A stretch of DNA of 64,000 bases, from NCBI RefSeq assembly GCF_035961655.1, contig NZ_CP108393.1, forward strand, positions 2,046,001 through 2,110,000, given 5' to 3'. How positions within the stretch are numbered: the stretch's first letter is position 1; the number at the start of each line of letters is the position of its first letter. The translations under genes were made by a program, and so were the position numbers. The notes below the pieces were generated by a model, which had not been told where the DNA came from, did not search any database, and saw nothing but the letters and a program-made list of their open reading frames with translations. Of this stretch, positions 10,201 through 18,766 are shown one piece after another. This DNA is from Streptomyces sp. NBC_01317. Its GTDB lineage: Bacteria; Actinomycetota; Actinomycetes; Streptomycetales; Streptomycetaceae.

Positions 10201-12330
10201 CTGGGGACGCAGAACGTGCCGGCGGAGTCGTTGATCGCGGAGTTCGAGTCGCTTACTGAGCTGACGCCGTATGAGGATGCGCTCCCGGACTTGATGGGGA
10301 TGGATCGGTCTTATTGGCTGGAGTCCCGGTTCCCTTGGGCAGCTCGGTCGAAGGACATCGCCACCCAGCAGGGGTTCTTCCACTGGGAGCTGGAGTACGC
10401 GACGGTCTTTGAGCGGGGCGGCTACGACCTCCAAATGGGTAATCCGCCTTGGGTTCGCCCCGACTGGGATGAGCGCACAGTACTGGCCGAGCTTGATCCA
10501 TGGTTCTCCCTCACAAACAATCCCGACATGGCCGAGTGGCGCGAACGGAAGGAGGAAATAACCAAGAAAGTTGCAGGTAAATCATTCTTCCTGAATGAAC
10601 TGTCGGACAATTCCGGCACAGTAGCTATGCTCGGAAGCGAATCCACATACCCTCTAATCGCCGCAACCCGTGCCAATCTATACCGCGCATTCATGTGTCA
10701 GACATGGAAGAATTCAAGCCCGCCCGGAATGACTGGGCTGATTCACCCCGACACTCACTTCAGCGGAGCCCAGGAAGGTCTACTCCGGGCGGCAACTTAC
10801 ACTCATTTGCGCCTCCATGCACACTATTGGAATCAGCGTCGCATTTTCGCCGACATTAAGGAAACACGGCAATTCTCGATCAACATTTACGGCCACCCGG
10901 GCGCCGTAAGCTTTAAACACATGAGTTGGCTTTTTGCGCCGGAGACCCTACCTGCATCGCTATGCCACGACGGAACTGGAGGCCCCCCCGGAATCAAACA
11001 CGACGGCTCTTGGGATGTCCGCCCACACCGGGCCCGCCTCGTAATTGTCAATGATGCCCTCCTAGCCCAATGGCAGAAACTTTCTGGTGAGACGGATGAG
11101 TCAACCCGTCAGGCCACCATGCTCTATCCGGTAACCGGTAACGAGCAAGGCGCCATCACTGCACTCTCTTCTTTCAGGAATCGCCTGGGGGCGCAGAACC
11201 CTCGTATCACCGTCGGAATGTTCGAGAATCTGGCCACGAAAAAACTCGGACTATACCGTCATGCCACAGGTGCGCCCTTCACACTGTCAGAGGCCATTCT
11301 CCAAGGGCCCCACTTCGGTGTCGCCACCCCGTTCGAGAAGCAGCCGAACATCCCCCTGAAGAATCGGAACGACTACGAATCCTGGGACCTCACACAACTC
11401 CCCGAGGAAGTAGTTCCTCGCACTAACTATGTGCGCGCATGTAACCCAGATCGTTATCTCAGCGCCCAGGATCAATGGAATGGCGCCCCGTACACGAAAT
11501 ATTTCCGCCTCGCCTGGCGAAGCATGATCCCCCTCGACACCGAGCGGAGCCTGTTCGCAGCTCTCATTCCGCCAGGCCCAGCACACCTCGACACAGTGCG
11601 CTCAATGGCACTCGCAGATAATCTCACCACTACCTTGAATGCCGGATTCTGGGCTTCCCTCCCCCTCGACTACCTACTCCGCATCACGAGCCGTTCCCAT
11701 CTAGTGGTTTCGGACGCGGTCAAGATGCCTGCACCTGCTCCGGATCACCCCCTGGCCCCCGCACTCCTTCTTCGTACACTGCGCCTCAACTGCCTGACCA
11801 ATGCGTACGCCCCCCTCTGGGAGGAGCTATTTCACGCCACGTGGCCACACTACGAGGACTGGGCACACTCTTGGCCTAATCTCTCGCCTCTCGCGCAGCA
11901 CCTAGTGCCATTTTGGGCACACGACACTCCGCTTCGCAGCGAGTACGAACGGCGTGCAGCACTAGTCGAATTGGATGCCCTCGTCTCAGTCTGGCTCGGA
12001 ATCAGCGCCGACCAACTGACAACGATCTACAGGTCGCGCTTTTACATCCTGGCCCAACGTGAGTCGGAGATGTATTTCGACGCCAATGGCCGCAAGATCG
12101 CAGCTAGCCACCACACCTACGGGTTCGGCCAAACCAAGGAGACCTACTCGGCTCTCCTCGATCACCTGAACAACCCGTCCGCCACTCCGCCGCCCGAGGG
12201 GTACACCGCCCCCTTCTACAAGGCCCACCGTGAGACCGAGATGCGGGCCGCGCACGCGCACTTCTCCGCTCGGCTCGACGCGGAGATCGCTGCCGGCCGG
12301 TGGGAACCGCCTGGGGAGGCCGACGCCTAG
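7252..12330 (+). CDS. Giant adenine-N6 DNA methyltransferase (Eco57I/PglX/DrmMI type)
   Basis: A 1692-residue protein. SAM-binding motif I is EPALGSGAF (615-623), followed by a motif II-like DLNSTAVELAEVSLWL, and the catalytic motif IV is NPPW (1064-1067), the pattern of adenine-N6 methylases. The ~600 residues before motif I and ~600 after motif IV are typical of very large PglX/DrmMI/Eco57I-like enzymes in which one chain carries modification and sequence recognition. ATG 7252 has a GGAGA site seven bases upstream. From about 10,480 to 12,160 (residues ~1080-1640, the expected target-recognition part) base composition falls sharply: 26 of 60 G/C at 10,561-10,620 against 42 of 60 at 9,121-9,180. 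The last ~55 codons return to high GC. This suggests replacement of the recognition domain by recombination inside an otherwise native gene. Likely role: marks host DNA so that the helicase/nuclease parts ignore it. Confidence 0.92.
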   Translation: MTYDSLVNRGDYFSAHYLAEVFPKDLKSGLLAAWKTREEEAKSSDSDGSEQEPAPDAFPVTPRLGLRALRRPYFRTRAFFAEAAVTHDDATMYDAPEWRESATALNASVLRALGYDAKPRTLTVSRADHTYEIPVAHAEPGLVAVDCGWAAEPDAALDPDGSGRLLTPVQLDASTVLRTGSKLASFLFASEDAPRYVLLLAGGVIVLADRAAWGEGRYLAASLDTALDRNNTKDGQELDTLAALFGADSLRTPEAGGENPLAGLVDKSTKHAVGVSSELRDGLRESVELIANEVLARITSHDGVRLEDVKELPELSRQLTRESLRYLYRILFLLYAEARPELGILPSDYPEYHQGYGLGRLGELVAERDLVGEKARDGVYLYESLDLLFSKVQEGYRPRRTHGVGAKDSEDVGLRFEPLQSKLFEPDSIRLIGAESVKDPRHDDDSDEGPRYLDTRLRNATLYTVLRKLMLTRGRKGERGGFISYAQLGINQLGAVYEGLMSYAGFIAGEELYEVAKNGDPKDGSWLIPSSKADEYADSVFVRRRDEETGADVRVRYRPGSFVYRLSGRDRQTSASYYTPESLTKVTVQLALQHRLDQDDTVTEARELLDWKICEPALGSGAFLNEAINQVAAEYLRRRQDETGRAIDTEQYPVELQKAKAYIALHNSYGVDLNSTAVELAEVSLWLNTMHPGMEAPWFGLHLRRGNSLIGGRREIYGPERLKKGGWLGATPERFPLTEASAGLPTGSVHHFLLPAKEWGAVAAEKEAKALAPEEAKALGAWRKAITKSPSAKQTARLQGLARRAEYLWQLVVRRLEISERDISRKIDVWGAEPEWLRQPVEAVQREEVLADLEAVDTPYWRLKTLMDAWCALWFWPVQEASLLNGTNPHYRQAAELAEQSAAYEVAVSGAEEEDGDESAGVLMSWEEEALPGFGTEAKQLSLTQESVAKRRMGRRKESITERRREVIPLTNLDNWLDFAESLLGTQNVPAESLIAEFESLTELTPYEDALPDLMGMDRSYWLESRFPWAARSKDIATQQGFFHWELEYATVFERGGYDLQMGNPPWVRPDWDERTVLAELDPWFSLTNNPDMAEWRERKEEITKKVAGKSFFLNELSDNSGTVAMLGSESTYPLIAATRANLYRAFMCQTWKNSSPPGMTGLIHPDTHFSGAQEGLLRAATYTHLRLHAHYWNQRRIFADIKETRQFSINIYGHPGAVSFKHMSWLFAPETLPASLCHDGTGGPPGIKHDGSWDVRPHRARLVIVNDALLAQWQKLSGETDESTRQATMLYPVTGNEQGAITALSSFRNRLGAQNPRITVGMFENLATKKLGLYRHATGAPFTLSEAILQGPHFGVATPFEKQPNIPLKNRNDYESWDLTQLPEEVVPRTNYVRACNPDRYLSAQDQWNGAPYTKYFRLAWRSMIPLDTERSLFAALIPPGPAHLDTVRSMALADNLTTTLNAGFWASLPLDYLLRITSRSHLVVSDAVKMPAPAPDHPLAPALLLRTLRLNCLTNAYAPLWEELFHATWPHYEDWAHSWPNLSPLAQHLVPFWAHDTPLRSEYERRAALVELDALVSVWLGISADQLTTIYRSRFYILAQRESEMYFDANGRKIAASHHTYGFGQTKETYSALLDHLNNPSATPPPEGYTAPFYKAHRETEMRAAHAHFSARLDAEIAAGRWEPPGEADA

Positions 12331-12339
12331 GCAGACGAA

Positions 12340-12372
12340 CGGGCCCGCGCCAACCACGGTTGGCGCGGCCCG
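12340..12372. terminator. Bidirectional hairpin terminator between convergent genes
   Basis: CGGGCC(C)GCGCCAACC pairs with GGTTGGCGCGGCCCG with a single bulge and a very short loop. It lies in the 56-base gap between the methylase stop and the DUF397 stop. Confidence 0.7.
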
Positions 12373-12386
12373 CGTTGTCGTACAGG

Positions 12387-12590
12387 TCAGTGCGACGCGA
12401 AGGCGACGAACGTCGCCCACTGCTCCGCGTCGAAGCTCAGCATGGCCCCGGCCTTGTTCTTCGAGTCACGGACGTGCGTTGAACGGGCGGCGTTCGCCAC
12501 CTCCACGCACTCGCCGCCCGATCCGGTGCTGTAACTGCTCTTGAACCAGGCCGACTCAGGCACGGTTCCGGCAGACTCTTCGGTGTTCAT
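12387..12590 (-). CDS. DUF397 small protein
   Basis: A 67-residue protein with the DUF397 signature: WFKSSYSTGSGGECVEVA near residue 15, then VRDSKNKAGAMLSFDAEQWATF. DUF397 proteins are small partners of DUF5753 helix-turn-helix regulators in Streptomyces (abaA/whiJ-type loci) and probably modulate them. Its ATG overlaps the upstream regulator's TGA by four bases (12587-12590), so the two are translationally coupled. The function is inferred from family and context. Confidence 0.93.
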   Translation of the reverse strand: MNTEESAGTVPESAWFKSSYSTGSGGECVEVANAARSTHVRDSKNKAGAMLSFDAEQWATFVAFASH

Positions 12591-13426
12591 GCATCTCCCA
12601 GCAGCTTCTCGATGAGGGCCAGCGTCTCGCGCGGAGTGAGCGCCTGAGCCCTGAGGATGCCGTACTGCTCCTCAAGCTCTCGGACCGGCTTCCGCTCTGT
12701 GTACAGACGGCTGTCCTTGTACCCCTCCACGTAGGCGATCCTCCGCCCCTCTCGCGTTTCGATCAAGGTGAAGGGGCCTTCAAGACCAGCGTGCTCCTCC
12801 ACCTCGATCGGCATCACCTGGATTTCGACATTGCGCCGCTGCCCGCAGAGGAGGAGCTGTTCCAGCTGACCGCGCATAGCGGCCCGTCCTCCGAACGGGC
12901 GGCGCAAGAGCGACTCCTCGATGACGAAGCTGATGGTGGGCAGCGGCGATCGCGCAAAGATCGTCTGTCTGGCCAGGCGGGCCGTCACCCGCTCCTCGGC
13001 GGTCTCCTCGGACAGCAACGGCCGCCACATGGCACACACCGACCGTGCGTACTCCTCGGTCTGCAACAGCCCCGGAATGGCCTTCGTCGCATACACATGC
13101 AGCTCCACGGCCTCCTTCTCCAACTTCGCCGCGCCCCGGAAGAACGCCGGGTACTGAGCCCGCGCAACCTCCTCCTTCATCTCCTTCAAGATGCCGCGCG
13201 CCCCGAGCAGCTCATCCGCCTGATCGATGAACTTCGGCGGCGGGATCCGCCGCCCCTGCTCGTACGCCGCGATGGTCGCCGCCGAATACCCGGTCCTCGC
13301 CCCGAACTCCGCCCGGTCCAGCCCCGCCCACTCCCGAAACCGCTTCAGCTGCCGCCCGAACACCTGAAGGATGCCCGTCGCCCCCTGCTCGGCCTCGTAC
13401 CCAGCTTCCACTTCTCGATCGTCCAT
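12587..13426 (-). CDS. XRE-family HTH regulator with DUF5753 domain (WhiJ-like)
   Basis: A 279-residue protein. An N-terminal helix-turn-helix (FGRQLKRFREWAGLDRAEFGARTGYSAATIAAYEQGRRIPP, residues ~20-60) is followed by a DUF5753 domain with the usual IPGLLQTEEYA, RQ, SFVIEESLLRRPFGG and NVEIQVMPIEV segments. ATG 13426 has GGGAGG eight bases upstream; earlier in-frame starts lack this. These regulators form modules with a DUF397 protein and an ATP-binding protein, and influence differentiation and antibiotic production (WhiJ, AbaA locus). Here the module stands inside a defence island, divergent from the ATPase gene with a 138-base shared promoter region, so it could control that ATPase and the genes behind it. 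That link is inference. Confidence 0.93.
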   Translation of the reverse strand: MDDREVEAGYEAEQGATGILQVFGRQLKRFREWAGLDRAEFGARTGYSAATIAAYEQGRRIPPPKFIDQADELLGARGILKEMKEEVARAQYPAFFRGAAKLEKEAVELHVYATKAIPGLLQTEEYARSVCAMWRPLLSEETAEERVTARLARQTIFARSPLPTISFVIEESLLRRPFGGRAAMRGQLEQLLLCGQRRNVEIQVMPIEVEEHAGLEGPFTLIETREGRRIAYVEGYKDSRLYTERKPVRELEEQYGILRAQALTPRETLALIEKLLGDA

Positions 13427-13564
13427 GATCCGCGCCTCCCACGCCCAACGCCCCGGCCGTCCCGCCCCGCACCGCCGACACCCTCCGCACCGACGCATAC
13501 AGCCCGCACCCGTCCGCGCGTCACTCCTGGTCAACGGTACTCACGCAACGCCACCGTTGGCGGC

Positions 13565-14065
13565 ATGAAATCCACAACTCACCCCACTCAGCCCGCACAC
13601 GAACTCCACGCCCCCGGCCAGGAGTTCGACATGCGCTTCACGTCCACCCCACGCGGCGCACGGCTCGCTCGGCGTCTCGTCTCGCACCGGCTTCACGAGT
13701 GGGGCCACCCGTACAACACGACTACCAACGACACCGTCACCCTCATCGCCGCCGAGCTCGCCGCGAACGCCGTACGCCACGGCCACGTCCCCGGCCGGGA
13801 CTTCCGCCTCCGCCTGAGCATCGACGCAGACGCCGACGCCGGCTCCACAGCCATCCGTATCGAGGTCACCGACACCCGTACCGAGCGGATTCCCGCCCTC
13901 GCCTCCCCTGCGCCGGACGCCGAGGCAGGCCGTGGCCTGCTCCTCGTGGCGGCCCTCGCGACCCTTTGGGGCACCACATCCCGCGTCGCAGCCCCTGGCA
14001 AGACCGTCTGGGCGCAACTCGTTGTCAGTGGTCGGGTACAGAATGTTCCCCGAATCACCAACTGA
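13565..14065 (+). CDS. Anti-sigma-like ATP-binding protein (HATPase_c, GHKL fold)
   Basis: A 166-residue protein with the GHKL ATP-binding features of RsbW/SpoIIAB-like proteins: the N-box AAELAANAVRHGH (about residues 61-73), a G1-type DTRTERIP region, and AGRGLLLVAALATLWG as G2. No sensor or membrane part. Starts at ATG 13565. It is the third member of the abaA/whiJ-like triad and faces away from the HTH gene. Such proteins bind sigma or anti-anti-sigma factors, but no cognate sigma factor gene is present. The following hydrolase gene begins 17 bases after its stop, suggesting co-expression. Confidence 0.9.
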   Translation: MKSTTHPTQPAHELHAPGQEFDMRFTSTPRGARLARRLVSHRLHEWGHPYNTTTNDTVTLIAAELAANAVRHGHVPGRDFRLRLSIDADADAGSTAIRIEVTDTRTERIPALASPAPDAEAGRGLLLVAALATLWGTTSRVAAPGKTVWAQLVVSGRVQNVPRITN

Positions 14066-14082
14066 CCGAGAGGCTCTTTTCC

Positions 14083-16206
14083 TTGGCCAAGAGCAAGCGG
14101 CGCCACACCACCCGCTGGCGCGTCGGATACCTCTTCGTGCATGGCGTCGGCAACCAGAAACCGGGCACGACCCTGGAGTGGGGCAGGACCACCTTCGACG
14201 CCCTCCGCGACGTGCACGGCGAGCAGGTGCTTTCTTGGAAAGAACAGCCCCTGACGGCCTCGCCCGAGGACGCCGTGACCCGGCACGCCGAAGTCGTCAT
14301 CTCCCTCGGCGGGGGTGGCGCGAGCCGTCGCGCGCTCTTCGCCGAAGCGCTCTGGGCCGACACGTTCACCGCACTGGGCCGGCCCTCCATCCGACGAACG
14401 CTGACGTTCCTCGTCGCAAGCCTCCCCCTTCTCTTCTGGGTGGTCGGTCCGGACCGACGCGACCTGCGGGTTCTCACCTCCACCGATCGCGGCCCCCTAG
14501 CCCGCAGGGAAGCCGGGCTCGCGCAGTTGAGGCTGATGTGGCGACTTCTCACCTTGGCGGTGATCGCGACCACGCTCGTTTACGGGATCTCGCTCGCGGC
14601 ACACAGCCTGCTGGTGTCGGTGCTTCTGCTGGGTCTGCTGGCCTGGTTCGCCCGTTCCCGCCGCAACCTCCTGTGGCACGTCCGGGTCGCCGCCGTCGAC
14701 GAGGAGCGGACGCGACAGCTCCTCGCGCACCTTCACCGCAAAGTGGCCTGGATGGAACGACATTGCGACGAGGTGGTCGTCGTCGCCCACTCGCAGGGCG
14801 GCTATCTCATGCACCGCGTCCTGTCCCCCACCGCCGACCGGCGCCACCCGAAGGTCCGGAGGTTCATCGGCGTCGGATCCGGCCTCAAACCGATCAGCCT
14901 CCTCAAGACCTTGGCCGACAGCGGCATCGGGCCCAGCCTATGGGGCCTCGCATGCCTCGTCCCGGCGTGCCTGTGGGGGCTCGGGCCTTGGACGTGGCAG
15001 CTCTTCGGATGGCTGGGGCAGACCTTCCTACGACTGCTGTATCTGGCCCTACAAGTGACGGTGACGCCGACAGCCGCCCTCGGCGATCCACACCTCGCAG
15101 AGCTCCAGCGCGACGTCCTTGCCATAGAGCTACGCCGGGCTTTCACAGCCCTGCCCAGCCAGCGTCTCGACCTCGCTCATGGGGCCGCTCTCGTCGTGTC
15201 CATCGCCACGGCCATCCTGTTGATGCGGCTGATCAACGCGGCCTTGCAAGCCCGGCCTCCGTATTCCCTCGACCTCGACCACCACAGCCGGGACATCAAG
15301 TGGCGCGAATACAGCAGCCCCCACGACATGGTCGGCCGGATGCTGGGCCCCACCCTCCCCGATGATGTCGAGCAACCATGGATCGCCCCGGTGGGCCAGC
15401 CCCTCGGCGACCACACGTTGTACTTCCACCGCACGGGCGTCCTCCCCCGCCGCCTGGCAGCCGACCTCCTCGGCGATCTCGGTCTGGAGCTGGCGGCGGC
15501 CGACTGGGACTGCGCTGTCACCCGGCTCGACGAGGTCCGGCGTCGGCAGGGAACACGTCGGCGCACCCTGCACGGCCTGCTGCTCAGCACGGTCACCGCC
15601 CTGCTCGCGGCCCCCGGGCTCTTCGGTAGGCCGTCCGTGCTCCTCGCCTACCTGCGTGCCTGGCTGCCGCTCGCGGTCCTGCTGCTGGTGCTCAGCGTTA
15701 TCTTCAGCCTGCTGGCCCACCGGTCGGCGGGCAGGGCAGCCCGCCGCTTCACCGCGTCCCTGTCAGGAGACGCACCCTCGCGGCGCACGCGGTGGCGCGT
15801 ACGGATCGTGCCGCCCGGTCCCCGCCTCCTCCCGACGGCTGCCGCGGCGACCGGGGGGCTGATTGCCACATACGGCACAGCCCGCTTCTTCCTGGCTGCC
15901 CGCGAGTACGGGGACACCTACGTCTGGCAGGGCTATCCGTTCCTCTTCCCCATGGGCGCCGGGCTGGTGCTCGTCGCCGGTGCCTCGGCGGCCGGGTACC
16001 CCGTACGAGCGCGTTGGTACGGGCTGATCGCCGTCCTGGGATGCATGGCCCTGTATTCGTCTTCGGCGCCCGCCGCCATGGGCTCGCCCTGGGAGCTGCG
16101 CCCCGAGGGGACACTCCTCGGCACCCTCGGCGTGTGCCTGGCCGTGGGACTGGCCGGCTCCCTCCACGCCCGGTGGAAGGCAATCGATCTGACCGCACAG
16201 GTGTGA
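14083..16206 (+). CDS. Polytopic membrane protein with alpha/beta-hydrolase (lipase-like) segment
   Basis: About 707 residues. The N-terminus has GYLFVHGVGNQKPG, an HG oxyanion-type motif, and AHSQGGY, a GxSxG-like nucleophile elbow with Ala in place of the first Gly. These point to an alpha/beta hydrolase, perhaps a lipase or esterase. Around and after it lie several strongly hydrophobic segments, for example TLTFLVASLPLLFWVVG, the stretch at ~14,540-14,655, SIATAILLMRLI, PLAVLLLVLSVIFSLLA and the C-terminal ~130 residues, so most of the chain is membrane-bound. The start is uncertain: TTG 14083, 17 bases after the previous stop with GAGAGG upstream, is the best candidate. It precedes the DUF262/AAA module by only ten bases. 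A membrane-damaging effector of a defence system is one possible reading, but there is no direct evidence. Confidence 0.72.
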   Translation: MAKSKRRHTTRWRVGYLFVHGVGNQKPGTTLEWGRTTFDALRDVHGEQVLSWKEQPLTASPEDAVTRHAEVVISLGGGGASRRALFAEALWADTFTALGRPSIRRTLTFLVASLPLLFWVVGPDRRDLRVLTSTDRGPLARREAGLAQLRLMWRLLTLAVIATTLVYGISLAAHSLLVSVLLLGLLAWFARSRRNLLWHVRVAAVDEERTRQLLAHLHRKVAWMERHCDEVVVVAHSQGGYLMHRVLSPTADRRHPKVRRFIGVGSGLKPISLLKTLADSGIGPSLWGLACLVPACLWGLGPWTWQLFGWLGQTFLRLLYLALQVTVTPTAALGDPHLAELQRDVLAIELRRAFTALPSQRLDLAHGAALVVSIATAILLMRLINAALQARPPYSLDLDHHSRDIKWREYSSPHDMVGRMLGPTLPDDVEQPWIAPVGQPLGDHTLYFHRTGVLPRRLAADLLGDLGLELAAADWDCAVTRLDEVRRRQGTRRRTLHGLLLSTVTALLAAPGLFGRPSVLLAYLRAWLPLAVLLLVLSVIFSLLAHRSAGRAARRFTASLSGDAPSRRTRWRVRIVPPGPRLLPTAAAATGGLIATYGTARFFLAAREYGDTYVWQGYPFLFPMGAGLVLVAGASAAGYPVRARWYGLIAVLGCMALYSSSAPAAMGSPWELRPEGTLLGTLGVCLAVGLAGSLHARWKAIDLTAQV

Positions 16207-16216
16207 GGCAGAATCA

Positions 16217-17578
16217 ATGCGGGTCGACAGGAAGCCACTCCTACGAGGGAACGGACGCGAAGACATGTCACCGGAGGACAGCGGCAGCAACCGCGCACCC
16301 CAGCCGAAGGACCAGCTGTCCCTGTACGGCCGCTACCTGGACGATGCGGCCGCCGAGGACAGCGGGGGCTTCCTGGTGGAGATCGGGGCGGGCGGGCAGA
16401 GCACCGGTGTCGAGCTGGAGCGGCCCGACGAGGAGCCGGACATCGCGGATGAGCCCATCACGGCGCCGTACGACCCGTCCAAGATCGAGATCCAGACCCT
16501 CAACCCGACGATCAACCTGCTGATCTCCCGGCTGGTCAACGGGATGATCGACCTCGCCCCGGACTTTCAGCGCAAGGCGGGCATCTGGTCGGACGAGCAG
16601 CAGAGCCGGCTGATCGAGTCCCTGCTCCTGCGTATCCCCATCCCCTCCTTCTACGCCTCCGAACTGACCGACAGTTCCTGGGCCCAGGACAGTTCCTGGG
16701 CCATCGTCGACGGCATCCAGCGCCTCACCGCCATCGCGCGGTTCATCGCACCCGGAGCACTGGCGGAGGCGGGGGTGAAGTCCGGGCCGCTCAAGCTGCG
16801 CGGCCTGGAGTACCTCAAGAAGGACTTTGAGGGCAAGGGGTACGACGATCTGTCGGGGCGCATGCAGATCCGTCTCAACGAGAGCCAGGTCGTCGTTCAC
16901 CTCATCCGTCCGGGAACTCCGGAAGAGGTCAAATTCAACATCTTCGCGCGTATCAACACCGGCGGCCTCCCGCTGACCCGCCAGGAGATCCGGCACGCAC
17001 TCGTTCCGGGACCGGCCCGCACGCTCCTGTCCTCGCTCGCCGAATCGCAGGAGTTCGCCTCGGCCACCAGCTATGGCGTCTACAGCGAGCGGATGGCGGA
17101 CCGCGAGATGGTGCTGCGCTATCTCGCCTTCCGGCTCACCGACCCCAACCTGTTCAGAAGTCAGGACTTCGACCAGTTCCTCGCTCTCACCATGCGCCAG
17201 GTCAACCGGCTCACCGATGACGAGCGGGAGGCTCACGCCCACGGCTTCCGACAGGCCATGGTCACGGCCGAGAAGATCTTCGAAGGTCATGCCTTCCGTA
17301 AACAGTTCCCTGGTCAAACTCGGCGCTCCCCCGTCAACAAGGCCATCTTCGAGACGGTTTCCGTGAATCTGGCCGCTCTCTCGGACCGTGAACGATCCGC
17401 GCTGGTAACCTTCCGCGAACAGGTCGTCGAGGGTTTCCAGCAGCTCATGACCGACCGGGACTTCGAGCGAGCCGTGTCCGTGGGCACCGGCGACCGGGTC
17501 AAAGTGGTCGACCGCTTCGCGAAGGTCCGCGAACTCTTCCGCACCGTCCTGGAGAGCAACGGGGGCAACACGCAGTGA
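16217..17578 (+). CDS. DUF262 (ParB/GmrS-like) protein
   Basis: A 453-residue protein with a DUF262 domain. It shows FQRKAGIWSDEQQSRLIESLLLRIPIP, then VDGIQRLTAI (the DGQQR-like NTP/DNA-contact motif, with Ile for the usual Gln) and NTGGLPLTRQEIRHAL. There is no DUF1524/HNH nuclease part, so it resembles the GmrS half only. DUF262 proteins include modification-dependent restriction factors (GmrSD, BrxU) and ParB-like NTPases. ATG 16217 follows TGAGG at good spacing; ATG 16265 is an alternative. The stop overlaps the start of the next gene (GTGA), a strong sign that the two proteins act together. Confidence 0.9.
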   Translation: MRVDRKPLLRGNGREDMSPEDSGSNRAPQPKDQLSLYGRYLDDAAAEDSGGFLVEIGAGGQSTGVELERPDEEPDIADEPITAPYDPSKIEIQTLNPTINLLISRLVNGMIDLAPDFQRKAGIWSDEQQSRLIESLLLRIPIPSFYASELTDSSWAQDSSWAIVDGIQRLTAIARFIAPGALAEAGVKSGPLKLRGLEYLKKDFEGKGYDDLSGRMQIRLNESQVVVHLIRPGTPEEVKFNIFARINTGGLPLTRQEIRHALVPGPARTLLSSLAESQEFASATSYGVYSERMADREMVLRYLAFRLTDPNLFRSQDFDQFLALTMRQVNRLTDDEREAHAHGFRQAMVTAEKIFEGHAFRKQFPGQTRRSPVNKAIFETVSVNLAALSDRERSALVTFREQVVEGFQQLMTDRDFERAVSVGTGDRVKVVDRFAKVRELFRTVLESNGGNTQ

Positions 17579-18720
17579 TCGAGCACCTGTCACTGGCCAA
17601 CTTCAAGGCCTTCCGGTCCGCCCGTATCAGGTTGGCCCCGGTCACTCTCCTCACCGGCCTCAACTCCTCCGGCAAGAGCACGGTCCTGCAGTCCCTCGCG
17701 CTGCTACGCCAGTCGTACGACTCGGGCGTCCTCATGTCCACCGACGGGGATGCCAACAGCCGCGGGGGCTTCCTCCTCGACGGTGACCTCGTGGAGCTGG
17801 GGACCGGCCAGGACCTCCTGCACGAGGACTTCGACACCGCGGAGCCGGGCGGGGACCCGTTGATCGCCGTCGCGTTCGAAACCGCCACCAAGGAGACGTA
17901 CGCCTGGTCCGCCCGCTACGCGGCCGAGCAGGATGTACTGCCGATCGTCCTCCCCGTCCAACCGGAAGGCTGGGAGGACGCACCCCTCTTCTCCCGGCGC
18001 TTCCAGTACCTCAAGGCCGACCGGATCACGCCCGCCACCACCTATCCCCGGTCCCACCACCAGGCAATCGGCCGCGGCTTCCTCGGAGCACGCGGCGAGC
18101 ACGCCGTCAACTTCCTGCGGCACCACGCACAGGACGTCGTGCCGGACGGCCCTCTGCGGCATCCGCAGGCCGGCGGGCACACTCTGCTCGACCAGGTCGT
18201 CGCGTGGATGCAGGAGCTGTGCCCCGGGGTCAGACTCGAAGCCTCGGAGATCCCCGGGATCGACTCGGTACGTCTCAGCTTCGGGTTCGGCGGCACCGCC
18301 GGCCTCGACTCCACCCGGCTCCGGCGCCCGACGAACGTCGGCTTCGGTCTCACGTACGCCCTCCCCATCGTCGTGGCTTGTCTCACCGCCGGGCCCGGCA
18401 GCCTCATCCTGCTGGAGAACCCCGAGGCCCATCTACACCCGCGCGGCCAGTCCCGTATGGCCTCCCTCATCGCCGCCGCGGCGTCCGCCGGTGCTCAGCT
18501 CGTCGTCGAGACGCACAGCGACCACGTACTCGACGGGACCCGGCTCGCGGTCAAGCAGGGGCGGCTCGCGGCCGGGGACACCGCCGTGCACTTCTTCCGG
18601 GGCAACGGGGCCGGAGTGGAAATCATCACCCCGACGGTCGCCGAGGACGGATCGCTCTCCGAATGGCCGGAGGGCTTCTTCGACGAGTCGGACCACACAC
18701 TGGACCAACTGCTGGGCTGA
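17575..18720 (+). CDS. AAA ATPase, OLD/AAA_15-type (DUF3696-like)
   Basis: A 381-residue ABC-class ATPase: IEHLSLANFKAFR, Walker A GLNSSGKST (about residues 28-36), then after a long insert Walker B LILLENPEAHLHPRGQ and switch histidine VETHSDHVLDG. No TOPRIM nuclease domain follows, so it is an ATPase sensor or regulator rather than a full OLD nuclease. The GTG start overlaps the DUF262 stop by four bases. AAA_15/AAA_21 ATPases paired with a small effector are recurrent in defence (PARIS, Gabija-like, retron-Eco8). Here the likely partners are the DUF262 protein before it and the unknown protein after it. Confidence 0.9.
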   Translation: MIEHLSLANFKAFRSARIRLAPVTLLTGLNSSGKSTVLQSLALLRQSYDSGVLMSTDGDANSRGGFLLDGDLVELGTGQDLLHEDFDTAEPGGDPLIAVAFETATKETYAWSARYAAEQDVLPIVLPVQPEGWEDAPLFSRRFQYLKADRITPATTYPRSHHQAIGRGFLGARGEHAVNFLRHHAQDVVPDGPLRHPQAGGHTLLDQVVAWMQELCPGVRLEASEIPGIDSVRLSFGFGGTAGLDSTRLRRPTNVGFGLTYALPIVVACLTAGPGSLILLENPEAHLHPRGQSRMASLIAAAASAGAQLVVETHSDHVLDGTRLAVKQGRLAAGDTAVHFFRGNGAGVEIITPTVAEDGSLSEWPEGFFDESDHTLDQLLG

Positions 18721-18766
18721 ACGCCCGTACCGGATATCGGAGCTCACCAGGGGGGGAGAGCGCTCA

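Noticed and set aside
12587..14065. Toxin-antitoxin reading of the HTH/DUF397 pair
   Set aside because: Both proteins match the DUF5753/DUF397 regulatory families, and no toxin fold is present.
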